Below, one piece after another: positions 1 through 11,075 of a DNA stretch of 64,000 nt. Location: contig NC_045140.1 in the NCBI RefSeq assembly GCF_008831285.2, positions 22,338,131 through 22,402,130 of the forward strand, written 5' to 3'. Made by a program: the position numbers and the translations under genes. The notes beneath the pieces were generated by a model. The model did not search any database. It had not been told where the DNA came from and saw only the letters and a list, made by a program, of their open reading frames with translations. The DNA is from Nymphaea colorata. Taxonomy: Eukaryota; Streptophyta; Magnoliopsida; Nymphaeales; Nymphaeaceae. The first letter of the stretch is position 1. Every line of letters starts with the position of its first letter.

Positions 1-721
1 TGGATTTTTTCCCCCCTGAATTTGTGTTCTCTGATAGGCTGTTTGATCGATTCATATGTTATCATGTAAGAACAAGGAAGAACGGGTTCTGACACCAATT
101 TCAAGCAATGATTTGCAGTTGGAAGAGGAAGAGAAAAAAAAAAATATTGGGAAAAGAATGATAACTTCAGTTAACTCAAATAAGAAAGAAAATGGGAAAA
201 ATGAAAGATAATTACTTGAATGACTTGTGCACTCAACTAATAATTAAATGGGATTAAGTTTTAAAGGATATGAATCTTATATTTTGATTAGATGTCGCAA
301 TGCATTTTAGATATCTAAAAAAAGATTCAAAAGGAAAATATTTTGCATCAGTATGATCCAATAAGCTCAATAACGCTTCCCTCGCACTTGCATCAGATGC
401 CCTAACCAAAAATGATTTTTCCGTTGTCTAATTTCCTTTCTGACTTGACCATACCTTTCTGAGATTCTCCTTCTTTTGTAATCGAATGATATGCGGAAAC
501 GATTTATACAAACCCTTATTCTATGTCGGATGTTTGGTCTTTTTCTTCTCTGTCCGTGTGGGCCAATGTTTCGTCATGACTTGTCGTTATCCAACCAGGA
601 GCCATTGTTGACTTGAAATGGTTTTCCGATCGCCTCAGAAATGCCCCACTTAAATGCCACAATCCAACCAGGATAAACTTATCATTTAATTGTTGTTGAT
701 GCAGAGCCATCTTGAGACGCA
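1..721. other. 5' flank of the invertase gene
   Basis: AT-rich DNA without a convincing open reading frame. It should contain the invertase promoter. A TATA-like TTTATACA lies at about 503-510, roughly 210 bases before the ATG, but nothing else supports it as the core promoter. The ATG at 722 follows an in-frame-free leader. Confidence 0.5.
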
Positions 722-3701
722 ATGGGCTCTTGCAGGGTGACACTCCTGGTTCTCATACACTCACTGTTCTTCCTCAGTGGAATTCAAGCATCCCATCTTA
801 TTTTAGAAGAGCTTCAGTCTCTGCAGTCTAGTGCTACTCAGAACCAACCTTACAGAACCGGTTATCACTTCCAACCGCAGAGTCATTGGATCAACGGTAT
901 GCCTCCGACTCCGACCTTTTCTTTGCTGTACTTTAACTGGTTTCGAACAGTTGAGAATCGGTTCTAACACATTCCTCTCTCTTTTCCATGGAATGGCTTT
1001 TGTGGGCGCCCAGATCCTAATGGTGAGTCTTCCATGTTTCCAGATTTCGGCATACGATTGTGAATGGAAACTAAATTGATAAGTTGAATCGGCTGACTGT
1101 CATCACTTACATTTGTTTTGATTCCTGTGCTCTTCGTTTTCAAACTGCAGGCCCTATGTACTACAAGGGAGTCTATCATCTGTTCTACCAGTACAACCCA
1201 TATGGTGCCGTATGGGGCAACATAATTTGGGCTCATTCTGTATCAACGGATTTGATCAATTGGGTTGCTCTTGAACCTGCAATTTTTCCCTCTGGGCCTT
1301 TTGACATAAATGGTTGTTGGTCTGGCTCAGCTACCATCCTCCCAGGAGGCGATCCTGCCATCTTGTACACAGGAATAAACACGGCGAACCAACAGGTCCA
1401 GAACATTGCGTTCCCCAAGAACCGATTTGACCCTTTCCTCAGGGAGTGGGAGAAGCCATCTTACAACCCTTTAATGGCTCCTACTCCTGAAAATAAGATC
1501 AATGCAAGTTCTTTTAGGGACCCAACTACAGCGTGGAAAGGTAAGGATGGGATCTGGAGGGTTCTCGTGGGCAACAAACGAGGTCATAGGGGAATGGCTC
1601 TTCTTTACAGAAGCAGGGATTTCATACACTGGGTTAAGGCAAAACACCCTCTCCACTCCTCGGCAGGCACTGGGATGTGGGAATGCCCCGATTTTTTCCC
1701 TGTTGCTCTTAAAGGTACTGAGGGTTTGGACACCTCTGTTATCGGTCAAGATGTGAAGCATGTATTAAAGGCAAGCTTGGACGACAAGAAGTACGAGTAT
1801 TATACTGTGGGGACATATCTGCATCAAGAAGACAAGTACATACCTGATAATACATCTCCAGATAATGCCACCGGGCTTCGCTATGACTATGGCAAGTTCT
1901 ACGCCTCGAAGACATTCTTTGATAGTGCCAAGAACAGAAGAATCCTTTTGGGATGGATGAACGAATCAGACAGTGTAGCAAGTGATTGGCAGAAAGGCTG
2001 GGCTGGTATCCATGTAAGTATTTTCTAGTAGTTAGATGATGCTATGATAATCTCTATACTACCGTATCAATTCTGTCGATGTACCTATTTACCAGATCTG
2101 CAAAGATACGATTGGTTAATTGCATCCTTGTGAAAATTAAGATGACAATAGTTGGGTCAGTGCTGTGTCCAACATCAGCTGATGGTGCTAGATTCTGCAG
2201 AAACATACTCTGCTCATTTATTATTTCACTACCAAAATTTAAAACTAATAAAGTTGGTTCTTTTCTATTCGATTCAGTCAATTCCGAGAAAAATTTGGCT
2301 CGACCCAAGTGGAAGGCAACTCGTCCAATGGCCAGTGGAAGAACTGGAAGCTCTACGTGGAAAAAGATATGAAATAAAAAATAAGCAGATCAACAGCGGA
2401 TCTACTGTTGAGATTCCACTAGCAGATTCATCACAGGTAAGAATGTCATTGCAGGTTTGCTAAGAAGGCAACGGTTTATATGCGTCTAAAGATACCATCT
2501 CATGCTCTGTTTCTATTTGGCCTGAAACATTTAGATCCACTGATTATATTGAACCAAAGAATATGAATTTTATTCATGTGCTTTTGATCCTTAGGCGGAT
2601 GTAGAAGTTGCTTTTGACTTGCATAGCCTCGAGGAGGCTGAGCTCTTGGACCCAAATCTTGTGGACCCTCAACTGATATGCAGTGAGAAGGGTGCCTCTG
2701 TTAAGGGTGGAGTTGGGCCTTTTGGTCTGTTGGTATTGGCTTCCAAAGATTTGCAGGAGCGGACTGCGGTCTTCTTCAGGGTGTTCAAGGGCCATGACAG
2801 TAAATATGTTGTGGTCATGTGCAGTGACCAAAGCAGGTGAATTTCCCAGTTGGATTCTTAATTTTTGCTTATGAATACAGTTTCAAAGATTTTAGACTGA
2901 AAGTTTAAATAATGCAGGTCGACATTGACAAAGGACGTCGATAAAACTACTTATGGTGGTTTTGTAGATGTGGATCTAGCAGATGGAAAGTTATCTCTGC
3001 GTTCTTTGGTATGTTTTACTTTTACGCAGCAGTCACTGCGTTGCATGGTTTTGCTTATGGACAAGCTAGTTACTTATTTTTGAAGCCGGCATGCTGCTTT
3101 GACTTGTAGTTGGTTTTAAATTCATGACAATGTTTAGCATAATACACGGATACTCATTCTAAAACGTGAAGCTCCAAAGATATTCATCACCTTGGAGATC
3201 GCTTTTTCTATTCCAGAAAGGAAGTATTATTTAATGTTTCCAGTTGCTTATTGGAAAATTTAATTAGCTTCTGCATGTTTTCAAATGTCCAAAAGATTCC
3301 ATTCAATTACTGTTTAGATGCAGGAAAGACATGGCTAATGAGTATGTTATTCGAGGCTATATACCACCTTTTAATGCTCTTAAACTGATCTTGGTATTAA
3401 CCACCAAGTAATTGCTCAAGCAGTACTTGTTCTGGCGGACCTCGTTTCTGAAATCAGTCTGTTATTTCCATCTGATCGCTACTTGCTTTCGAAGCCTTAT
3501 GAAGTTGATAAATGCTTGTAGATTGATCATTCTATCGTCGAGAGCTTTGGTGCTGGTGGAAAGACTTGCATGACCGCGAGGGTTTACCCTCAGAAGGCCT
3601 TGGGACGCGACGCCCGCCTCTTTGTGTTCAACAATGGAGCCGCCACCATCGGCATATCGAGATTGAGTGCGTGGACGATGTCGGATGCCTCCGTCAACTG
3701 A
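722..3701 (+). CDS. Cell-wall invertase (beta-fructofuranosidase, GH32), 7 exons, 572 aa
   Basis: Hydrolyses sucrose to glucose and fructose in the apoplast. Exons by splice sites and phase: 722-896, 1014-1022, 1151-2013, 2278-2436, 2595-2836, 2918-3008, 3522-3701 (TGA). The sum is 1719 bases, or 572 codons plus stop, normal for the family. A hydrophobic signal peptide covers residues 1 to about 23. The sucrose-box motif WINDPNG gives nucleophile Asp59, and its DPN comes from the 9-base exon 2. FRDP is at 183-186. WECPD is at 238-242 with acid/base Glu239; the Pro in this box is typical of cell-wall rather than vacuolar enzymes. The N-terminal beta-propeller is followed by a beta-sandwich domain in exons 4-7. 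All donor and acceptor sites are GT-AG and the reading frame is intact. A fructan exohydrolase from the same clade cannot be excluded by sequence alone. AATAAA-like signals lie at about 3778 and 3920. Confidence 0.95.
1014..1022 (+). other. 9-base mini-exon of the invertase gene
   Basis: ATCCTAATG, flanked by CAG on the left and GTGAGT on the right, supplies the DPN core of the catalytic WINDPNG motif. The G left by exon 1 and the GC opening exon 3 complete the outer codons. This mini-exon is a known hallmark of plant acid invertase genes. It is easily missed by automatic gene finders, which would then lose the nucleophile. Confidence 0.93.
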
Positions 3702-5027
3702 TCGACAAAAGGACTTTTTTGTTCTCTTTTGTCTCGTATAGATCATTATTCTCGAAACATATTGCCAATAATGGGTAGAATAAATGTAGGGCAAATATAA
3801 ACTTTATATTGGCAAGAATGACTAGAATAAATGTACGAGGAAATGCAGATGACAAATCTTATTGTTCTTTGTTCCCCTTTTCACTCTCTTGTGCTAAGAC
3901 TGTGGTTACATGTGTAGCAATAAATTCCATATGATGGAAGAGAATTTAAGAGAAATCTCTCAGATCTCTGGTTTTCTTGGTTTTCTTGTTCTTTCTTTTA
4001 TGGGTTTGAATTGATTTTTCTGACGCTTCACAGAAGTCCCAGGTTATCAACTTTTCGGCCTCTGACTAGCTTCCATCCTATGGATGGAGCAGATTTAGCT
4101 TATAAAAAAATTTCGGTGCTTGCATGCAAGTTTTTTGAAAAAAAAAAGCAAGGTAAAAAGATTAATCAGTAAAATCTATTCATCTTCTGAGGAACTTTTT
4201 GTAATCAGAGAAAATAATTACCTTATTTGTATTTATATTTATTTTAACTTAGAAAGATAGTTGAAATTTCAGGCTTTCCCAGAATGCAAAGTAAACATTT
4301 CCCCGGTAATGTCCACCTTGTTTGATTGGTTTTCGAAACCTTAACCTGGTATCAAAGACAAATGCACTCAATCAAACGTAAAGAGAGGAATCAATCTGCT
4401 GTATTTCTATTTTTCAATCTGATGCACTTGTATTTCTTGATCGAAGAACCGCAAGAAACTGCAGAGCCAATCGGCTGTCAACGTTTTCGGGTGCAAATTG
4501 CTTGGATCGCCTGGCGGTATGAGCAATACCGGGACTTCATACGTTTGTTTTTGAATGAAAAGTCAAAAGTTTTATAGAAAGAAGTTTTAGGTCAAAGATT
4601 TTAGATTGAAGCATAGCAAAATCAAAGTCGGGTATACTCCGTGATGGACAAGAAACACTTTATAGGGTTTCATCGACAGAAGACTGACTTATGTAATAGC
4701 TAATAATGAAGACTTTTCTCTCTTGATCTAATTAAAAAAAAAAGGCATATGAATTCAGCAACCAAGTGATAAGTCCCATACCGGTGCATGCCCTTTCTCC
4801 AAGTAACCTTTCCTTTCCCCCAAGTAAGCTTCCACATAAACATATTTACAAGTAACATTTTGCACTAGATGACTGATTTGCTATTAAAACAAGAAAGCTC
4901 GGTAGACGACGCATTTTGTGGGAAGGCAGACTTTTTGAGGTTGCCCTCAACTTGGATTTTATCGTGTAGAATCAAGCATGTGAGCAGCAGTGGCAGAGAA
5001 ACTAAGAACATAATAAGCAATAATCAG

Positions 5028-5160
5028 GATTGTCTTGGTTTTTAGTTTTTTATGTAACACCCTAAAGCTTGAATCTTGTATCCAAAATTGCGAAAATTTT
5101 TAAAAACTTGTAAAAAGGATTGTTAAGTTGTTGATTGTCTTGGTTTTTAGTTTTTTATGT
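5028..5160. repeat. 28-base direct repeats flanking a 77-base spacer
   Basis: The same 28 bases, starting GATTGTCTTGG and ending TTTTTTATGT, occur at 5028-5055 and 5133-5160. The segment between starts AACACCCTAAAG, so the first junction reads TGTAACACCC, a sequence common at plant LTR starts. It could be a local duplication or a small insertion remnant. Confidence 0.6.
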
Positions 5161-8100
5161 GAAGCTGGTAGGAAGCCAGTTGACATCCATCGAGCCTAGA
5201 GCCCAAGCCCAGTGCAGACTAGGGCCTAGTTGTTACAACGATTGTTGACCAGAGTCAACTTTTAGACACTAACTACGAAAAGGTGGTCCTTCATTCATTG
5301 ACCTCAATAGGCAATGATCAGATCACATGCAGCTTGCGTTTGCTGCGTGGATGATTTAGTCAATGATGGGGATTGTTTTTGTTGAAGAACTCCATGGTCG
5401 TTTCTCAATGTATCATGTAGCCCACCATATCTTTGACTGGAAAATTGGACTCCGAATTCGAGCAGACTTCTGAAGATGATTGCATTTGGTGGGCCGGCCA
5501 AATATATATATGATAAACTTGCTTCAAAAGTCCCACCCGATCTTCATGCATATTGAAAATTTCAATGTGGCCAGTGCCACTAAATTTTCGGAATGAATCA
5601 AGCGATTCTGCCTTCATTTTTCTTTTGTTCCTTCCTGATTAGGCGTCTGTGCACTCTACGAGACTGATGAGCTGCAGTATACTGGGCTGCGTAGGTTCGA
5701 ATCTAGCTGCTGTCAAATCCATCGACTAGCACAGAGTCGCGGTTAGTGCATAGCCCCAACCACTTACGAATCTCATCCGGATCGGACCAACACCATGTGC
5801 GCCATGGACCCACCACCTCTTGGTGCTCACGTGGTTCGATATGGGGTCGACCACTATAGAAACCGGGGAAGTACGATTCACTCATCACCATCTCTTCACA
5901 TGATGAGCAATATTCATGGGCAGTTCGTGTCTTGTGAATTCGTTCAATGAACAGATTGATTTGCTTGATCTTCTTGTTGTTTCACCAAGTTGATCGATTT
6001 GTGTGAGCTGCTAACTAAAGAAAGTCTCATTCCTTGGCCCACAATCAATGGTGTCACCTCTATGCTTCGTTCACTTTCTCATCTCTTTTTTTCTTCCCTT
6101 TTGTTTTCCTTCCCTAATCAAACGTGAAATTAACAGAAAGAGACCGATCGAACAAGGTTGGAGCCTTCTGATTCGATTTTTCTCTGTGTTCTTGGTCCAA
6201 ATGTATGGAGGTGATTGGAGGTGGAAGTTCTTCGTATTGGGGAGTGGAAAATGTTGAAACGGTTCAGATCTCATTGAGATTACGGCTGAACAAGAGTTCA
6301 GGATCCTCTCCATATCAATCCGTTGAATGATATATATTTCAAACTAATTGTGTTCTTGAAAGGTGTTTTGCTTCTTGAATTTGCATAAAATAATTTAAAT
6401 TGCAACTTGCAGATGCCTTGTTTAATGATGCTTTTCAATAAATTAAAATAACACTAGTACCTTAGAGAAGGGGAGAGATTAACTCAGCTTTTGATGCTGT
6501 TAAATAACAAAACACCAGCCAAACTACATGGGAAAATTTCAATCAAAATTGCACAAAAATCGTGTATTTTCATGTCTAACTTTTATGTTGGCATTAGGCA
6601 TGTAGCAACATTAGACCTTCAGAATTAGTTAGTGATCAGGTTCTTGCTTTTTCTATTTCACATACTTTAATTTTGAACAACAACCTCCTTCCTTGGTTTT
6701 GTCCAAGCATCTCGCTGGTTTCATGTGAATCCAATTCAAGACAGAAATTTAGATTTTGAAGAGTTGTCAATTCAGGTGAGCTTGAGGAGTATTTCATTCT
6801 ACCATCCCACTGAGAGCCAACACTTTTACCATTCCTCTCATCCATCGGTGTACAAGGCTTATTTTTTTATGTTTCTAAGTAATATTTATGCTATGATGTT
6901 TCAACTTGCATATCATATCAATGTATTTTCTTCTCTATTTTTCTACCCAGTCCAAGGAATTGACACCACAAAGAGCTTGAAACAAGGATTGGCTGCCGAT
7001 CAACCCACATCTCATCTGTTGTGCCAACCCACTTGAGATTATCAGTAACCCAAACCACAACGTGGTTTTTCTTTCTCCAAGTAGAAAAATTGGTGGGCCA
7101 CAGACTTACTAGTAAACTGGGTAAGTACTTGCCAAGAAGAGCTCCATCAGACTCTCTACATGAAAATTTCAACAGCAAGGAGGTAAGCTCTATACCCATT
7201 TCTTTGGACAACTTGCCAGGAATTTGTCTACCAATCATAAAGGAAAAGGGAACCGTATAATTTGGATACATTAAATCACAAATCAACTTTTATGGTGCAA
7301 ATTAAAATGGGTTCAGCTATCCTTTCATGAGCAACAACTGAACCCTTGAATGTTTAATTAACAAGTCATACTCTATATATATATATATCAACCACCAAAG
7401 AGATTCCAAGCCCAGTAGATAAACACCCTTTTGGGGAGTAAATGTCATAAGGCGGATGGATGGCGGAAAGATTGAACTTATTCATAGAATATCTCCTCTT
7501 TGCTATTACTTGCAGATGTGACTTGATCGACTGTTGAACCTTCAATGTCTTGCATCCGAGCTAGCGTTACTGTTTGGTAAAGCTAGCCTTGCAGGTTGAA
7601 GGAGACATGAAGCTCGATTATTTGCAAGTTAATGAACCGAACAACCGGGCAGAATTGTTAGGTTATCTGCAACACAGAACCGGCCATGCACATGGCCGTG
7701 GCCCCTACCGTGCCTTAATCTCAGCGACGGACATCGATAAGAAAGGTATATGTGGGCCAACCGTCCATATCCATCGTTACAGCGTCCGCATATCGGAAAT
7801 GAATTCAAAGCATTTGCTCTGTCCCAGACCTTGAAAGAGTTTTCTTCATACTGAAATTTTCATTGTAATCTTTTTTTTTTTTTTTGTTAAGTAAAGAGGA
7901 GGAATATTTCATCATACCATTTACCATTCAATAAGAGGGTCAAAGCCTCCACCCCTCCCCGATCCCTGTAAAGTACTAAGCGTGTTTTTTAGTGCCTCAA
8001 AGTGATGCCTCCGCTATTCTTTTACTTGTATATCGATGCCATCACCTCACCTACCATTCTTCCCTTTTTTTTTGCCATTCTGATCATTTTAATTTAGATG

Positions 8101-8232
8101 ATTTGTGAGGTGGGAGAAGAATTATTATGCTGGGGAAACAACAGACAAATATTTTAAAAATATTAATGGATTAATGAACATCAAGCAACCTACACCACTC
8201 CACACACACACTCTCTCTTTCTCTGATCTGTC

Positions 8233-8252
8233 TATATATATATATATATATA
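8233..8252. repeat. (TA)10 microsatellite
   Basis: A perfect TA run preceded by a CT-rich tract. It resembles a plant core promoter, but no downstream reading frame of note follows. Confidence 0.9.
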
Positions 8253-9094
8253 ACAGCTCAAGCAGGGGATCCTTCTCTTATCAGAAGCAACCAAGAAAAT
8301 GTACCGTTAAACAACAGTCCAAGCAAATACATGAATGCTGGTGCTGACGTGATGCTGCCAACTGAAGAACCTCTCCATCCTCTCCCACGCCGGTGCAAAC
8401 AACAACTAATTCGCCCTAAATTGGTGAGTGGACGTAGGTTTAACTTTAATCGTCATGATGTTTTTTTACCTCTTTTAAACCCAAATAACAAAATAATAAA
8501 ATTTCTTCACTTTTTCTAAATGTTTTTTTTTTTTAACTTTCATTTATTACATGTACAGGCGTTACTTTGCATTTAAAATTTCCAAAGCGATGATCCATGA
8601 CGAAAATTTGTGGAATTATTCGCATGGTTCGCACGTCAGAGCGGTTGAGATGTCACATACAAACAAATCATCCTCGCCACCCAAAACTCCACGCTCATCT
8701 CCACGTTTGGTCTTTAAAATCAACTGTAAACGATTTGATCCTTGAACTCGTCTTTTCTAATACCAGAAAGGAAATATGTGGACAGTTCATCCCACCATGG
8801 TAAGCACAACGACCCTTCGGAGCTTGATTGGGTGCAACTCCGCCATGTCTGCTACTGTTTGCACTTCCTGAAAGTTGAAAACTCAGCGTCTCGGAGAACT
8901 TAGCTTGTCTAGGTATACCCGGTTGTACGGACACCCCAAAACCTTGGTCCCCCATCGCGACTTTTAGGGGGCATTTGGTTGTCCTCCCCTTGTTAAATCA
9001 GACCTTGTCAACGTATAAGGATTTCATATGTGGATCTTACCTTTGATCTCATATCCTTAGTTTGATGAATATAGTATTATGGATCTATTGTAGA

Positions 9095-9520
9095 TGTAGC
9101 AATTCGACCGAGTTTGGGCCCCTAGTTCGACGGATCTCAATCTACACCCTAGCAATTTCGGTTCCAACCTCAAAATGTTAGGAACTAGGACAATCATCAC
9201 ATTAATGACCTCCCTTTATAAGTCTTTGAAGATTCCTCGCAATCTTTTATACAGGACTAAACTTTTGGGGTGTTACAATCCACCACCCTTAAGACACAAG
9301 TGTCCGTGCGTGTGGGACCACAAGTCTGAGTGTTGAACCGGCTCTGATACCATTGTAACAATCTTACCTACTCTTGGGTTCGGGCCTCTGGTTCGACGGA
9401 TCCCAACCTACACTCTAGCAGTTTCGGTTCCAACCTCAAAATGCTATGCTAGAAACCAGAACAATCATCACATTAATGGCCTTCCTTTATAAGTCCTTGA
9501 AGATCCCTCACAATCTTCTA
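9095..9520 (-). mobile_element. TRIM-type miniature LTR retroelement
   Basis: Two similar direct repeats flank a 76-base core. Read on the minus strand, the repeat at 9095-9277 (183 bases) begins TGTAACACCCC and ends TTGCTACA. The other, from 9354 up to about 9520, ends GATTGTTACA and has lost its outer end. Directly after that LTR comes ATGGTATCAGAGCC (9340-9353), matching the initiator-tRNA-Met primer-binding site TGGTATCAGAGC. Directly before the second LTR is the purine-rich GGGTGGTGGAT, a polypurine tract. No gag or pol coding sequence fits in the core, which is diagnostic of TRIM elements. Divergence between the LTRs shows it is not recent. It must be mobilised by an autonomous relative. 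Confidence 0.8.
9340..9353 (-). other. Retroelement primer-binding site (tRNA-iMet type)
   Basis: On the minus strand it reads ATGGTATCAGAGCC, one base after the LTR end TGTTACA. This fixes the orientation of the TRIM element. Confidence 0.8.
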
Positions 9521-9576
9521 ATAGCAGATCCATATTAAATTCAAGGTTCTCGAACCCCAAGTAATCAAATGGCCTA

Positions 9577-11075
9577 TCAAGATAAAAAGTAATCTCAAAG
9601 GACTAATGACCAACTTAGTGGGGTTATCCAGTGAAAAATCTGTGCCCATCTTCCTCGGCTGATTTGCTTTTTTGGAGCTTCTGCCGTTTCCCCACTTCGG
9701 TGGGCTTGTCTAAGGATGACAAACAGTTTGGATCCAGATACAGATACAATATACCAAAAGAACGAAAGGATCTTTAAACAAGATCCAATCCATTTGCCAT
9801 GCCTTTCTCACAAGATTCCCATCTTAAATGACCTAGGAACAAGAAGTAGCTAGGTTCCTCATATGTGTGTGCGTGCACGCCCTTGCTTGCTGCCAAAAAT
9901 TGCTTTTCATATGTCCGTCAATCAATCGCAACTACCCTCAATTTAAGGATTTGATCAAGAATAGTAGAATGGCTACAAGAAGAAAGGGTGCATCAATACC
10001 TTGGGGTGGGGGGTGGGAGCATTGCTAAAAACTAACCTCAATTTTTTGTCAAGCCCAACAAGAAAGCAGAAACCCTACCATTTCTCTTATTATACTTCGA
10101 GATTGGTCAATGTACAGATGATCAACATAACTTTTTTGTTTCATTTAATGAAAGATTTGGAGATCCACCCTCGGGTTTCAGATATACATGGGAATGGGTG
10201 ATCGTGTGGGTGTGATCGATGTTTATGGCGGCCGTTTTGATCAAATTCGATAATGTAGATGTCAGTTCCACGATTTAGATGAAAAATAAGCTTCGGTTAC
10301 TCGCTTCTAGGCGCAAAGGAGCATTTTTCAAGGTAACGAAATCCGGCATTTTCATGGTTAAATGAGTTTTCGGCATGTCAGTCTTTTCATGATCATCGAT
10401 TTGCAGAACGTTACCGAATAATGAGTACATGTCAAAACTACATGGGGGACGCATTCTTTGCCGTAAGGATGAAGCAGCTTAGAAGACCTTCGTTGAGCTC
10501 AAGAAAGGAATAGATTGATATCGAGGAAGAACTTAGGCAGGGCAAATAAGTAAGCCAACAATCTGCCCCACAGATCGCATTTATATGGCCAAATCTTAAT
10601 AAATAGAACAGCATTTGCAACGATAAGAGATCTCGTCAACCCGATTTTGTGCGGCAGATAATCACATAGAACGAAGCCAATAGCCATTAGAACACCAGAG
10701 GATGACAAAGATGTTATCTTCTTTACCGATCAAAACCCCAGTTGCGCGAGAACAGAAGGAGAAACGAGGTTTTAAGGAAGGGCTCAACCAGCCTATTGGC
10801 ACACTGGCCTGGCCTGGCTTGGCCATCACATTTATGATCCAATAAAATAAGCACCAGAGAGAGAGAGAGAGAGTTTAAATTTCAAAAAGCAGCAGGTCAT
10901 AAAAAAGAAAGAAAAAGTGAAACTCTTTTTACAAAGCAATCTCTATTGACCAACAAAAGGATTGTACAAAAAATGACAAATCCGTGTTTGGGGTTTTCTG
11001 ATTAAATTTTCTTCTGCAAAGATCAGATGGGCATGGTATTTTTTTTCTCATTGAATATGGAAGACATGGTTGATT
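9577..11075. other. Intergenic DNA 3' of the ATL gene
   Basis: No supportable gene. It includes a short GA microsatellite at about 10856-10873. The last few hundred bases probably hold the 3' untranslated region of the minus-strand RING gene. Confidence 0.5.

Larger units (their letters stand above)
3702..8964. other. Gene-poor intergenic DNA
   Basis: No open reading frame here looks like a protein I know. The stretch holds poly-A/T runs, a (TA) run near 7375-7388, a (TA)10 microsatellite at 8233-8252 behind a CT-rich tract, and the 28-base direct repeat at 5028/5133. A hydrophilic minus-strand reading frame at 8695-8955 is open for 86 codons but matches no family I recognise. Confidence 0.6.
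8965..9576. mobile_element. Possible MITE (non-autonomous DNA transposon), interrupted by a TRIM
   Basis: The left end TAGGGGGCATTTGGTT (8965-8980) and the reverse complement of the right end, TAGGCCATTTGATT (9563-9576), form an imperfect terminal inverted repeat. It is of the GGGCNTTTGGTT kind seen in Tourist- and hAT-like MITEs. The two arms share TATGGATCT-containing sequence next to the retroelement. No clean target-site duplication is visible, so family and exact ends are uncertain. Confidence 0.4.

Noticed and set aside
5694-5704. GGTTCGAATCT, a tRNA T-loop-like string
   Set aside because: No matching acceptor stem, D-arm or anticodon arm can be folded from the roughly 70 bases around it on either strand.
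7574-7834. 86-codon plus-strand frame (LQVEGDMKLDYLQVNEPNNR...)
   Set aside because: No domain, no continuation by splicing. Left as intergenic.
8695-8955. 86-codon minus-strand frame beginning MGDQGFGVSVQPGIPRQAKF
   Set aside because: It looks somewhat protein-like and could be an old gene or organelle-derived scrap, but I could not connect it to any family or find flanking exons.
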